64,000 nt of DNA from Bordetella petrii (GTDB lineage Bacteria; Pseudomonadota; Gammaproteobacteria; Burkholderiales; Burkholderiaceae_B): contig NZ_JAFMZZ010000001.1 of the NCBI RefSeq assembly GCF_017356245.1, positions 1,507,698 through 1,571,697 on the forward strand, given 5' to 3'. Positions 1-10,068 of this stretch are shown in pieces. Position numbers and translations under genes: made by a program. The notes beneath the pieces are model-generated. The model saw only the letters and a list, made by a program, of their open reading frames with translations. It ran no database searches and was not told the origin of the DNA. Positions within the stretch are counted from its first letter, which is position 1, and the number at the start of each line of letters is the position of its first letter.

Positions 1-496
1 TAATGATCACCAGCGGCCGGTGGCGCGCCGCGATGGTCTGGCGCGTTTCGTACACATGGAATTCCATGCGGTCGAGTTCGCGCAGCAGGTCGTTGGGAAA
101 CTCGATGTCGGCCTTGTCGATTTCGTCGATCAGCAGCACCACCGGCTCCGGCGCTTCGAACGCCTGCCACAGCGTGCCCTGCACGATGTAGTTGCGGATG
201 TCGCGGACTTTTTCGTCGCCCAGTTGCGAGTCGCGCAGGCGCGATACGGCATCGTATTCGTACAGGCCCTGGTGCGCCTTGGTGGTGGACTTGATATGCC
301 ATTGCAGCAGCGGCCGGCCCAGCGCCAGCGCGACTTCTTCGGCCAGCATGGTCTTGCCCGTGCCCGGTTCGCCCTTGATGAGCAGCGGGCGCTGCAGGGT
401 CAGGGCGGCGTTGACGGCCAGTTTGAGATCGTCGGTGGCAACGTAGCGTTCGGTTCCGTCGAAGCGGGGGGCGGCAGGACTCTGGGCAGCGGGCAT
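1..496 (-). CDS. MoxR-family AAA+ ATPase (partial, 3' end beyond window)
   Basis: This is the N-terminal 165 or so residues of a MoxR-type AAA+ ATPase, read on the minus strand from the ATG at 496 and running off the left edge. The Walker A motif GEPGTGKT lies near residue 40 and the Walker B segment VVLLIDEIDKAD near residue 125, both typical of the MoxR/RavA/CbbQ group. These ATPases act as cytoplasmic chaperones that mature metalloenzymes or protein complexes, usually with a VWA-domain partner. That partner would be downstream, outside the window. Its substrate cannot be told from here. It is divergent from the cytochrome pair at 649. Confidence 0.85.
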   Translation of the reverse strand, partial: MPAAQSPAAPRFDGTERYVATDDLKLAVNAALTLQRPLLIKGEPGTGKTMLAEEVALALGRPLLQWHIKSTTKAHQGLYEYDAVSRLRDSQLGDEKVRDIRNYIVQGTLWQAFEAPEPVVLLIDEIDKADIEFPNDLLRELDRMEFHVYETRQTIAARHRPLVII

Positions 497-648
497 GGGC
501 GGTGGCGGGAAAGATACGCGCGGGCAAACCGCGCAGGGGTTGGCATGGCTTGGCAACAATTATCGTACAATCGCAGGGTTTTGTTAGCCGGGCGCAGATC
601 CGGCGCTCATCCTTAGCCCAGTTTTCAGCCTTACCAAGAGCCATTCCA

Positions 649-990
649 ATGAAGTTGAGAACCTCTCTGTCCGCGCTGGCCATGGTTGCGTCCTGTTCGG
701 TCGCCGGTCAGGCGGCTGCTGCCGATGCAGCGCCGGTCGGCAATGCCCAGAACGCCCGAGACAAAATCTCCATGTGCATCGGTTGCCATGGCATCAAGGG
801 CTACAAAGCCAGTTTCCCCGAGCTGTACCACGTTCCGATGATCGCTGGGCAAAACGCCAAGTACATCGAAGCGGCCCTCAACGAGTACAAGAAAGGCGCG
901 CGTAGCCATCCCACCATGGATGCCATCGCCGGCAGCCTCAGCGACCAGGACATCGCCGACCTGGCCGCGTACTACTCCAATCTCAAGTGA
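649..990 (+). CDS. class I c-type cytochrome, periplasmic (first of a pair)
   Basis: A 113-residue secreted monoheme cytochrome. A signal peptide covers about residues 1-25 (cleavage after a QAAAA stretch). The heme-binding CIGCH is at 43-47, and M90 in a HPTM segment is the likely axial ligand. The ATG at 649 was chosen because it begins the signal peptide; an in-frame upstream start at 502 would add 49 residues that look like non-coding translation. It resembles half of a cytochrome c4 and probably carries electrons in the periplasm. It is followed 14 bases later by a second, related cytochrome, so the two are probably co-transcribed and arose by duplication. Confidence 0.85.
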   Translation: MKLRTSLSALAMVASCSVAGQAAAADAAPVGNAQNARDKISMCIGCHGIKGYKASFPELYHVPMIAGQNAKYIEAALNEYKKGARSHPTMDAIAGSLSDQDIADLAAYYSNLK

Positions 991-1004
991 TGCGAGGGCC
1001 CATC

Positions 1005-1367
1005 ATGAAACGCTATACGCTGACCCTCGCGGGCGCCATCCTGGCTGTTGCCGGCGGCGCCGCGCAGGCGCAAGACCTGGCCGCCGGCAAGGCGGTGTTC
1101 GACAAGTTCAACTGCGCGTCGTGCCACGGCGCCGACGCCAAGACGCCGGTCGACCCGGCCTACCCGATCCTGGCCGGCCAGCATGCCGACTATCTCGAGC
1201 AGGCGCTGAAGTCGTACAAGCGAGGCGCCGCCGGCGCCCCGGCCTCGTCGAACGTGCGCAAGAACCCCATCATGGGCGCGTTCGCCGTGCAGCTGTCCGA
1301 CCAGGACATCGAGAACGTCACCGCCTGGCTGGCCTCGCAGTCCAGCGACCTGGGCGTGCGCAAGTAA
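1005..1367 (+). CDS. class I c-type cytochrome, periplasmic (second of a pair)
   Basis: A 120-residue secreted monoheme cytochrome with a signal peptide ending in AQAQ at about residue 23, CASCH at 37-41 and a candidate axial M90 in NPIM. The ATG at 1005 is preferred over a GTG at 987 because it places the positively charged residues at the head of the signal peptide. Both cytochromes share an AGQxAxYxExAL block and end in a SDQDI motif, as in cytochrome c4/c5 domains. Function is inferred as periplasmic electron transfer towards a terminal oxidase. The redox partners are not in view. Confidence 0.85.
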   Translation: MKRYTLTLAGAILAVAGGAAQAQDLAAGKAVFDKFNCASCHGADAKTPVDPAYPILAGQHADYLEQALKSYKRGAAGAPASSNVRKNPIMGAFAVQLSDQDIENVTAWLASQSSDLGVRK

Positions 1368-1382
1368 ACCGCCGCGCGGCCT

Positions 1383-1426
1383 GCAGGCAAGAAAAAACGC
1401 CCCGCGGGGCGTTTTTTCTTGCCTGC
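1383..1426. terminator. bidirectional rho-independent terminator
   Basis: A perfect 44-base palindrome: two 21-base arms around a central GC. It contains an A-run, a GC-rich core and a T-run, so it can terminate transcripts from both sides. It sits between the convergent cytochrome gene and the DUF1841 gene. Confidence 0.9.
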
Positions 1427-1450
1427 GGCCAAGGGCCGGGCCGGCCCCCG

Positions 1451-1876
1451 CTAGCGTTCCGCGCGCTGGCGGATCAGCTCGATATAGGCATCGCTGTCGA
1501 GCGGCGTGCCCAGCCGCTGGGCTTCCCAGACCACCTGGCCCAGGCATTCCATGATTTCGTGCGCCGCCTGGTGGGCGTCGCCGCGGTTGACCAGCCGCTG
1601 GTAGGCCGCGCGGATGCCGCGCGGATGGTCGATGGACAGCTGCTCGGCGATGGCCAGGTGCATCGACAGGTGCAGGAACGGGTTGGTGCGGCCCTGCTCG
1701 ACCGGGTATTCGGCCGTCATGGCCTCGGGGTGTTCGAGGTCGCCGTGGTACTCGGGGTGCTCGATGACCCAGTCCAGCGCCATGGACTCCAGCGGCGTCA
1801 GGACCTCGCCGGCGCGGTGCTTGCGCCAGGTCTCGATGAAGAACTCGCGGACTTGGTCGCGGGAAGGGTTGAACAT
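1451..1876 (-). CDS. DUF1841 family protein
   Basis: A 141-residue cytoplasmic protein of the DUF1841 family, common in beta- and gamma-proteobacteria and functionally unknown. It opens with FNPSRDQVREFF and contains the NPFLHLSMHLAIAEQLSID segment that I associate with the family. No signal peptide or membrane segment is seen. It is transcribed towards the cytochromes and shares their bidirectional terminator. Confidence 0.75.
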   Translation of the reverse strand: MFNPSRDQVREFFIETWRKHRAGEVLTPLESMALDWVIEHPEYHGDLEHPEAMTAEYPVEQGRTNPFLHLSMHLAIAEQLSIDHPRGIRAAYQRLVNRGDAHQAAHEIMECLGQVVWEAQRLGTPLDSDAYIELIRQRAER

Positions 1877-2072
1877 GGGGGCTGCGGCAGGTATACGGAT
1901 GACAGGCCTTCATTTTACGCCCCTGCGCCGCCCCCGCCGGACGCGGCGCCCCAATGCGAGCTAGAATTGGGGGTTGTCCGCCATCCGGCCCGGTAGCTTC
2001 GGGGGTTTCCCGCCTGCGTCCGCGCCCCGGTCAGGCGTGCGCGCAAAACCACCCGGAGCAACTGGAGCATTC

Positions 2073-3329
2073 ATGTCCTACCAACATATCAAGGTTCCCG
2101 CAGGGGGCCAGAAAATCACGGTCAACGCCGATTTTTCGCTGAACGTGCCCGACCAGGCCATCGTTCCGTACATCGAAGGTGATGGCACGGGCGCCGACAT
2201 CACGCCCGTCATGATCAAGGTCGTGGACGCTGCCGTGCAGAAGGCCTACGGCGGCAAGCGCAAGATCCACTGGATGGAAGTCTATGCCGGCGAGAAGGCC
2301 ACCAAGGTGTACGGCCCCGATGTCTGGCTGCCCGAAGAAACCCTCGACGTGGTGAAAGACTACGTGGTGTCGATCAAGGGCCCCCTGACCACCCCGGTGG
2401 GCGGCGGCATCCGTTCGTTGAACGTGGCCCTGCGCCAGCAGCTCGACCTGTACGTCTGCCTGCGCCCGGTTCGCTACTTCAAGGGCGTGCCTTCGCCCGT
2501 GCGCGAACCTGAAAAGACCGACATGGTCATCTTCCGCGAGAACTCCGAAGACATCTACGCCGGCATCGAATACCAGGCCGAAACCGAGCAGGCCAAGGAA
2601 CTGATCCAGTACCTGCAGACCAAGCTGGGCGTGAAGAAAATCCGTTTCCCGAACACCTCGTCGATCGGCATCAAGCCGGTGTCGCGCGAAGGCACCGAGC
2701 GCCTGGTCCGCAAGGCCATGCAGTACGCCATCGACAACGACCGCGCTTCGGTCACGCTGGTGCACAAGGGCAACATCATGAAGTTCACCGAAGGTGGCTT
2801 CCGTGACTGGGGCTACGAGCTGGCCCAGAAAGAATTCGGCGCCCAGCTGATCGACGGCGGCCCGTGGTGCAAGTTCAAGAATCCCAAGACGGGCCGCGAA
2901 ATCATCGTCAAGGATTCCATCGCCGACGCCTTCCTGCAGCAGATCCTGCTGCGCCCGGCCGAATACGATGTCATCGCCACGCTGAACCTGAACGGCGACT
3001 ACATCTCCGACGCCCTGGCCGCGCAGGTCGGCGGCATCGGCATCGCCCCGGGCGCCAACCTGTCCGACTCGGTGGCCATGTTCGAAGCCACCCACGGCAC
3101 GGCGCCCAAGTATGCCGGCAAAGACTACGTCAACCCGGGTTCCGAGATCCTGTCGGCCGAAATGATGCTGCGCCACATGGGCTGGACCGAAGCCGCCGAC
3201 CTCATCATTTCCAGCATGGAAAAATCCATCCTGTCCAAGCAGGTCACGTACGACTTCGCGCGCCTGCTCGAAGGCGCCACCCAGGTGTCGTGCTCGGGTT
3301 TCGGCCAGGTAATGATCGACAATATGTAA
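2073..3329 (+). CDS. icd: isocitrate dehydrogenase (NADP+)
   Basis: A 418-residue NADP-dependent isocitrate dehydrogenase of the TCA cycle, oxidising isocitrate to 2-oxoglutarate. The substrate-loop serine is S115 in [13 protein letters not shown], equivalent to the E. coli Ser phosphorylated by AceK. Downstream blocks [13 protein letters not shown] and [17 protein letters not shown] match the family's catalytic and cofactor sites. The ATG at 2073 gives the usual family length; the open frame runs upstream to 1974 but those codons look like leader. It is a single-gene unit with its own terminator. Confidence 0.97.
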   Translation: MSYQHIKVPAGGQKITVNADFSLNVPDQAIVPYIEGDGTGADITPVMIKVVDAAVQKAYGGKRKIHWMEVYAGEKATKVYGPDVWLPEETLDVVKDYVVSIKGPLTTPVGGGIRSLNVALRQQLDLYVCLRPVRYFKGVPSPVREPEKTDMVIFRENSEDIYAGIEYQAETEQAKELIQYLQTKLGVKKIRFPNTSSIGIKPVSREGTERLVRKAMQYAIDNDRASVTLVHKGNIMKFTEGGFRDWGYELAQKEFGAQLIDGGPWCKFKNPKTGREIIVKDSIADAFLQQILLRPAEYDVIATLNLNGDYISDALAAQVGGIGIAPGANLSDSVAMFEATHGTAPKYAGKDYVNPGSEILSAEMMLRHMGWTEAADLIISSMEKSILSKQVTYDFARLLEGATQVSCSGFGQVMIDNM

Positions 3330-3357
3330 TTCCGGCGGCGGCATCGCCCGCCTGTCG

Positions 3358-3389
3358 CTAAAAAGCCGCCCTCGGGCGGCTTTTTTTTA
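3358..3389 (+). terminator. rho-independent terminator of icd
   Basis: Stem AAAGCCGCC / GGCGGCTTT with loop CTCG, followed by a run of eight T, about 30 bases past the icd stop. Confidence 0.9.
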
Positions 3390-3774
3390 AATGCGCGGGT
3401 TGCAACGCATGGACAAATATTGCCCGGATGTATTAAAAGCAATACCAACATTTGCGCGTGCAGATAATCACAAAAATGCGCGCATCTGCTGGCCAGGGTT
3501 GCCGCGCGGGCCTGCGGCACGGTGCAACGTCTTGCGCTCTGTTGTTAAAGCGCCATATATCCAGTGTTCATGAAAGTGTATTAAGTAACTTAATGTACTG
3601 TGCCGATATTTCTCTTCATAGGAAAATGGTGAGGTTCGCCCGGCCGCTGGAAATTTTTTGATTCCTTGTGTAGTTCCTCGTTTTGGTGGAAACACCAGCA
3701 TTCCCTAACGTATGGGTTCGAACTGTCTCCGCGGGTGGAGACAGACGGCTTTCACTCTTGATCGGGATGAGGAA
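3390..3774. other. long AT-richer non-coding region upstream of the porin gene
   Basis: About 385 bases with no convincing gene. Base composition is clearly less GC-rich than the neighbouring genes, as expected for the control region of a highly expressed porin. The only structure I can point to is the dyad at 3575-3599. Promoter elements could not be placed with confidence. Confidence 0.5.
3575..3599. promoter_or_regulatory. dyad in the porin leader, candidate operator
   Basis: A perfect core TTAAGT-A-ACTTAA (3581-3593) extends outward to 12-base arms that match at 10 of 12 positions. It lies about 175 bases before the porin start. The binding protein is unknown. Confidence 0.4.
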
Positions 3775-4911
3775 ATGAAACTAACAAAAACCTTGCTCGC
3801 CGGCGCAATTCTCGCCGGTATCGGCGGCACCGCGTACGCTGAAACGTCGGTGACCTTGTACGGCTTGATTGACGTCGGGATCACCTACCAGCGCGGCAAG
3901 GTCGGTACCGAAGACGCCAACCGCGGCCAGTATGGTGGTGACTACCAATCCCGCATCGGCATGACCGACGGCATCCAGAGCGGCTCGCGCTGGGGCCTGC
4001 GCGGCACCGAAGACCTGGGCGATGGCCTGTCGGCGGTGTTCGTGCTGGAAAGCGGTTTTGGCGCCAGCAACGGCAACAGCAAGCAGGGCGACCGCCTGTT
4101 CGGCCGTCAAGCCACCATCGGCCTGAACCACGAATCGTTCGGCCGCCTCGATCTGGGCCGCCAAACCAACATCGCGTCGAAGTACTTCGCCGACATCGAT
4201 CCGTTCTCGCTCAGCTACCTGAACTCGACCATGGGTTCGGCGTTCAGCGCGGCCAACACGGTTCGCTATGACAATATGGTGATGTACCAGACCCCCAGCT
4301 GGAGCGGCTTCCAGGGTGGCATCGGGTACTCGTTCTCGACCGATGACGTCGAAGGCCCGACCGGCTTCGAAGAAGACGACAACAACCGCGCCATCACGGC
4401 CGGTGTGCGCTACGTGGGCGGTCCGCTGCAAGTGGCCTTCACGTATGACCAGCAATTCCGCGCGCCCAGCCAGCCGCAACCCCAGCAGTTCATTCTGGGC
4501 GCGGCCTACGACTTCGAAGTGCTGAAGCTGTCGCTGGCCTATGGCCGCACCAAGGACGGCGTGTTCGTCGGCCAGGACTTCGACCTGATGGGCGGCGCTG
4601 TCAACCCCAACACGCCCGCCAAGGGCCTGGGCAATACCAACGACCGCTTCACCTGGGACGGCCTGAAGGTCAATTCGTACCTGGTCGGCGTAAGCGCGCC
4701 CATCGGCGGCGCCAGCAACGTGTTCGCCTCGTGGCAGCGCGCCGATCCGAACAAGGGTCTGGAAAACATGGACATCTACAGCGTGGGCTACACCTACGAC
4801 CTGTCCAAGCGGACCAACCTGTATGCGGTGGGCTCGTATGCCGACGGCGCTGCCTTCGTCGAAGGCAACAAGATGACGACGGTCGGCGTCGGTCTGCGTC
4901 ACCGCTTCTGA
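3775..4911 (+). CDS. major outer-membrane porin (beta-proteobacterial trimeric type)
   Basis: A 378-residue general porin. The signal peptide MKLTKTLLAGAILAGIGG ends at AYA (residue 23), and the mature protein begins ETSVTLYGLIDVGI, the hallmark start of Bordetella, Neisseria and Burkholderia porins. The chain ends in GLRHRF with the C-terminal phenylalanine required for outer-membrane assembly. The PEFGG-like loop found in related porins is not obvious. The ATG at 3775 follows a GATGAGGAA ribosome site; the frame is open upstream from 3712 but without a signal sequence. It forms a diffusion channel, probably anion- or weakly selective. Confidence 0.93.
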   Translation: MKLTKTLLAGAILAGIGGTAYAETSVTLYGLIDVGITYQRGKVGTEDANRGQYGGDYQSRIGMTDGIQSGSRWGLRGTEDLGDGLSAVFVLESGFGASNGNSKQGDRLFGRQATIGLNHESFGRLDLGRQTNIASKYFADIDPFSLSYLNSTMGSAFSAANTVRYDNMVMYQTPSWSGFQGGIGYSFSTDDVEGPTGFEEDDNNRAITAGVRYVGGPLQVAFTYDQQFRAPSQPQPQQFILGAAYDFEVLKLSLAYGRTKDGVFVGQDFDLMGGAVNPNTPAKGLGNTNDRFTWDGLKVNSYLVGVSAPIGGASNVFASWQRADPNKGLENMDIYSVGYTYDLSKRTNLYAVGSYADGAAFVEGNKMTTVGVGLRHRF

Positions 4912-4961
4912 TCAGGGTACGGGTTGCCCTTTTCCGAGCGGAGTCGGGGCACCTTGTTCTT

Positions 4962-4990
4962 GGCCATCCACACTGTGGGTGGCCTTTTTT
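4962..4990 (+). terminator. rho-independent terminator of the porin gene
   Basis: Stem GGCCATCCACA / TGTGGGTGGCC (one G-U pair) followed by seven T. Confidence 0.85.
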
Positions 4991-5382
4991 TATGGCCGCG
5001 CATCCTCGGCGTAAGCCGGCCCGCCGCGTTCGGCGATACGCCGGCGGTTCATGGCCAGCGCCTGGGGCGTGGGCGTCCAGTCGCCCCACAAGGCGGCGGG
5101 AATGTCGGCGTGCACCTCGGCCAGCGGGGCCAGGAAGGCCGGCTGGTAGCCGCGTCTTTGCATCTCGCGCACGAGTTCGCCATGGCGCCTGGCCAGATAC
5201 CCTAGCCGGGTGTAGAAAAACAGCAGGTGCCCCTTGCCCAGAGTGTAGTCGGTGGGACTGGACACCGGGCCGCGCTCGCAGGCCTTGCGGGCCAGGGCGA
5301 AAACCCGCGGCAGCTCGCGATATTCGGCCACCAGGTGCTGGCGAGTAAGTTCTTCAACCGGAACGCAGTTGATGCGGGTCAT
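4990..5382 (-). CDS. pyrimidine-dimer DNA glycosylase/AP lyase (T4 endonuclease V family)
   Basis: A 130-residue homologue of phage T4 endonuclease V (DenV). The first 28 residues align with the phage enzyme without gaps. T2 would become the N-terminal Schiff-base nucleophile after Met removal. R3, Q15, H16, R22, E23 and R26 all occupy the positions known to bind DNA or act in catalysis in T4 DenV. The enzyme removes UV-induced cyclobutane pyrimidine dimers and nicks the abasic site, a base-excision route separate from photolyase and UvrABC. The C-terminal third is divergent and slightly shorter than in T4. It stands alone, convergent with the porin gene. Confidence 0.88.
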   Translation of the reverse strand: MTRINCVPVEELTRQHLVAEYRELPRVFALARKACERGPVSSPTDYTLGKGHLLFFYTRLGYLARRHGELVREMQRRGYQPAFLAPLAEVHADIPAALWGDWTPTPQALAMNRRRIAERGGPAYAEDARP

Positions 5383-5538
5383 AGACTATGTATACAGGCG
5401 TACAAGCCGCCATTTTAGGTGGCGGAGCCAGTGGGCTCGGCGGTTTGCACCATATTGGTGCATTCAATCACATGTTTCGGCGCCGCCTTAGGGCATTCCC
5501 CTAGTGTGACAATCCCGTTCCTGGTGCAGAATCCTGTT

Positions 5539-5572
5539 CCATGCAGGTGAGGAGACAAACAGCCCTGCATGG
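5539..5572. repeat. inverted repeat, 9-base arms
   Basis: Arms CCATGCAGG (5539-5547) and CCTGCATGG (5564-5572) are perfectly complementary around a 16-base spacer. The size would suit an operator or a small RNA stem. No T-run follows, so it is not a classical terminator. Confidence 0.5.
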
Positions 5573-5626
5573 GCGACCGGCGGCACCGGTATAACAAACT
5601 GGCAGTACCCAATAAAAGCAAAATGC

Positions 5627-5660
5627 ACAACGGCTGGCACCATTTCGTGCCGGCCGTTGT
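5627..5660. repeat. long inverted repeat, 14-base arms
   Basis: Arms ACAACGGCTGGCAC and GTGCCGGCCGTTGT pair at all positions with one G-U, around the six-base loop CATTTC. It lies 66 bases before the DUF4212 start. It is not followed by a T-run. It could be a leader structure, an operator or a small RNA. Confidence 0.55.
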
Positions 5661-5725
5661 CGCTTACAAGGCTCGCTTTTGTGCATAAAGGCTTCAAGCG
5701 GCGCGTAACCGGATAATAATCACGC

Positions 5726-6004
5726 ATGCCGGCTCCCCGCACCCCGACACCCCCTGCCGCACGGCGTTACTGGCGGCGCAATCTGGTCCTGATCGCTGTT
5801 CTCACGGTCTGCTGGGCCACGCTGACCTTCCTGCCGGCCTTTTTTGCCCGCAAGCTGATGTTCGATTTCATCGGCTGGCCGTTCGCCTTCTGGATGGCGG
5901 CCTATGGGGCGCCGCTGTCGTACCTGGTGCTGATAGCCATCTATGCCCGCCTGATGAACCGCGCCGACCGGCGCGCCCGCCGTGAAGGCGAGCGGGGCGA
6001 TTGA
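5726..6004 (+). CDS. DUF4212 small subunit of a sodium:solute symporter
   Basis: A 92-residue inner-membrane protein of the DUF4212 family. It has a basic N-terminus (RRYWRRN), a first membrane helix at about 20-40 and a second at about 50-73. These proteins accompany the large VC_2705-type sodium:solute symporters, and here the stop overlaps the symporter start by one base (TGATG). The pair is therefore almost certainly translated together. It is presumed to be an accessory or stabilising subunit; the transported solute is not evident. Confidence 0.8.
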   Translation: MPAPRTPTPPAARRYWRRNLVLIAVLTVCWATLTFLPAFFARKLMFDFIGWPFAFWMAAYGAPLSYLVLIAIYARLMNRADRRARREGERGD

Positions 6005-8085
6005 TGCCATTTACCGGCGACAACCCCCGTGAATTCGAGATCCGGCTGCGCCGCATCTATGTGCTGTACACGGCCGGCTTTGCCCTGCTGATCGTGCTGC
6101 TGGCGCTGGCCGAAGTGGCGGGCATGGCCCGCAACTGGATCGGCTACGTGTTCCTGCTGGTCACCGTCAGCCTGTACGCCGGCATCGGCATTGTCTGCCG
6201 CACGTCCGACCAGGTCGAATACTACGTGGCGGGGCGGCGCGTGCCGGCCTTCTACAACGGCATGGCCACCGCCGCCGACTGGATGTCGGTGGCCTCGTTC
6301 ATCGGCGTGGCCGGCACGCTGTACCTGACCGGCTACGGCGGCCTGGCCTACATCATGGGCTGGACCGGCGGCTATGTACTGGTGGCGCTGCTGCTGGCGC
6401 CGTACCTGCGCAAGTTCGGCCAGTACACCATTCCCGATTTCATGGGCGCGCGCTATGGCGGCAACCTGGCCCGGCTGGCGGGCGTGGCCTGCGCGGTGCT
6501 GTGCTCGTTCACGTACCTGGTGGCGCAGATCTACGGCGTGGGCATCATCACCACGCGCATGACGGGCATTTCGTTCGAGCTGGGCATTTTCGTGGCCCTG
6601 GGCGGCATGCTGGTGTGCTCTTTCCTGGGCGGCATGCGGGCGGTCACCTGGACCCAGGTGGGGCAGTACATCATTCTGGTGGTGGCCTACCTGGTGCCGG
6701 TGATATGGCTGTCGGTAAAGCATACGGGCATGCCGCTGCCGCAATTGTCGGCCGGCACGGTGCTGCAGCAGGTGACCGAGCGCGAAGCCCAGCTGGGCAA
6801 AGACGTGTCCGAACTGCAGGTGCGCCAGTTGTGGAAGGCCCGCGCCGATGAAATGACCCAGCGCCTGCAGGCCCTGCCGGAATCCTGGCAGCAGGAAAAA
6901 GACAGGCTGCGCAACCGGCTGGCGAAAATGACCGCGGCCGACGCGCCCATGGTCGAAATACGCACGCTGGAGCGCGAGCTCGAGGCGTATCCCGCCAGCG
7001 TCGAACAGGCCCGCGTGGCGTGGTCGCAGGCGCGCGCCGTCTACGAGGCGCGCGGCTCGCCGCCGGTGCCGCATGCCGAGCCGTTTCCCGCCAAAGACCC
7101 GCAAGAGCGCCAGGAGATGCGGGTCAATTTCCTGGCGCTGGTGCTGTGCCTGATGCTGGGCACGGCCGGCATGCCGCACATCCTGATGCGCTCGTACACC
7201 ACCCCGTCGGTGATCGAGGCGCGCCGCTCGGTGTGCTGGTCGTTGCTGTTCATCCTGCTGCTGTATTTCATGGCGCCGGCGCTGGCATTGCTGGTCAAGT
7301 ACGAGGTCTATACCCAGGTGGTGGGCACCGATTTCGCCGCGCTGCCCAACTGGGTGCATGCCTGGAGCGCGGTCGACATCAATTTGCTGGACTTGCTGGA
7401 CGTCAACCGCGACGGCACGGTGCAGCTGGGCGAGATCAGCATGGGCGCCGACGTGGTGGTGCTGGCCATGCCCGAGATCGGCGGCCTGCCATATGTGGTG
7501 TCGGGCCTGGTGGCGGCCGGTGGGCTGGCGGCCGCGCTGTCCACGGCCGACGGCCTGCTGCTGACCTTGTCCAATTCGCTGTCGCACGACATGTGGTACC
7601 GGCTGGTATCGCCGCGCATGTCGGCCGCGCGCCGCGTGATGGTGTCCAAGATACTGCTGCTGGCAGTGGCGTTCGGGGCGGCCTGGGTGGCGGCCCGCAA
7701 GCCGGCCGACATTCTTTTCATGGTGTCGGCGGCATTTTCCTTTGCCGCCTCGTCGTTCTTCCCGGCGCTGGTAATGGGCATATTCTGGCGCCGCGCCAAC
7801 AAATGGGGCGCCACGCTGGGCATGCTGGCGGGCCTGATGATGACCTTCGGCTACATGGCGCACACGCATCCATGGCTGCGCGAATGGGTGTTCGGCGTGG
7901 ACCGCGGCCAGCCGGTGGAGCTGTGGTGGGGCATCCAGCCCATCGCGGCCGGCGTGTTCGGCGCGCCAGTGGCCTTTTTGACGATTATCGTGGTGTCGCT
8001 GCTGACGCCGCCGCCCGACCGGGCCACGGCCATGCTGGTGCAGTACCTGCGCGAGCCCGACGGCCCGCCGCCGCCGCTGCCGTGA
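6004..8085 (+). CDS. sodium:solute symporter, large subunit (VC_2705 subfamily)
   Basis: A 693-residue sodium symporter of the SSS family, related to the acetate/pyruvate transporters. The sodium-site region YYVAGRRVPAFYNGMATAADWMS is at about 73-95. A long hydrophilic, helix-prone insertion (about 255-372, rich in E, R, Q) separates two membrane blocks. Residues 466-477 form a complete EF-hand loop: D466, N468, D470, T472, Q474, E477. This is followed by PEIGGLPYVVSGLVAAGGLA, characteristic of the subfamily. The ATG at 6004 overlaps the small-subunit stop; a TTG one codon earlier is less likely. Substrate unknown, probably a small monocarboxylate. Confidence 0.85.
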   Translation: MPFTGDNPREFEIRLRRIYVLYTAGFALLIVLLALAEVAGMARNWIGYVFLLVTVSLYAGIGIVCRTSDQVEYYVAGRRVPAFYNGMATAADWMSVASFIGVAGTLYLTGYGGLAYIMGWTGGYVLVALLLAPYLRKFGQYTIPDFMGARYGGNLARLAGVACAVLCSFTYLVAQIYGVGIITTRMTGISFELGIFVALGGMLVCSFLGGMRAVTWTQVGQYIILVVAYLVPVIWLSVKHTGMPLPQLSAGTVLQQVTEREAQLGKDVSELQVRQLWKARADEMTQRLQALPESWQQEKDRLRNRLAKMTAADAPMVEIRTLERELEAYPASVEQARVAWSQARAVYEARGSPPVPHAEPFPAKDPQERQEMRVNFLALVLCLMLGTAGMPHILMRSYTTPSVIEARRSVCWSLLFILLLYFMAPALALLVKYEVYTQVVGTDFAALPNWVHAWSAVDINLLDLLDVNRDGTVQLGEISMGADVVVLAMPEIGGLPYVVSGLVAAGGLAAALSTADGLLLTLSNSLSHDMWYRLVSPRMSAARRVMVSKILLLAVAFGAAWVAARKPADILFMVSAAFSFAASSFFPALVMGIFWRRANKWGATLGMLAGLMMTFGYMAHTHPWLREWVFGVDRGQPVELWWGIQPIAAGVFGAPVAFLTIIVVSLLTPPPDRATAMLVQYLREPDGPPPPLP

Positions 8086-8411
8086 TCAGTGTCCGACCGA
8101 TTTCGAAAACACGTTCATGACCACCACGCCGGCGATGATCAGCGCGATGCCCAGCAGGGCGGGGGTGTCGAGGTGCTGCTTGAAGAACACCGCGCCCACC
8201 AGCGAGATCAGCACGATGCCCACGCCCGACCAGATCGCGTAGGCGATGCCCACCGGGATTTCGCGCAGCGTCAGCGCCAGAAAGTAGAAGGCCACGGCGT
8301 AGCCGGCCACCGTGACCAGCGAAGGCAGCAGCCGGGTGAAGCCCTCGGCGCTTTTCAGGGCGCTGGTGGCCACGATCTCGGCCACGATGGCAATGCCCAG
8401 GTATACCCATT

Positions 8412-8415
<4 letters not shown>
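8086..8415 (-). CDS. small multidrug resistance (SMR) efflux pump, EmrE-like
   Basis: A 109-residue, four-helix inner-membrane transporter of the SMR family. The essential proton/substrate glutamate is E13 in the first helix (VAEIVATSALK), and the GIAYAIWSGVGIVLISL block in helix 3 is almost identical to EmrE. It works as an antiparallel dimer exporting cationic compounds such as quaternary ammonium ions in exchange for protons. The start at 8415 overlaps the preceding Smr-domain gene stop by four bases, so expression is probably coupled. It could instead be a guanidinium exporter, but the helix 3 sequence favours the EmrE subgroup. Confidence 0.88.
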
Positions 8416-10047
<1,632 letters not shown>

Positions 10048-10068
10048 TTAGAGGGATGCCCAATTATA

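Larger units (their letters stand above)
5383..5725. other. non-coding region with two strong stem-loops
   Basis: About 340 bases between the glycosylase and symporter genes. No credible reading frame is present. It holds the two inverted repeats listed at 5539-5572 and 5627-5660 and is less GC-rich than the genes around it. Confidence 0.5.

Noticed and set aside
20-616. Long plus-strand frame opposite the MoxR gene
   Set aside because: It is the antisense shadow of the MoxR gene; its sequence has no protein features and the minus-strand frame has Walker motifs.
5941-7869. 642-codon minus-strand frame opposite the symporter
   Set aside because: It is a GC-rich shadow: rich in His, Arg and Gln with no domain, while the plus strand encodes a clear symporter.
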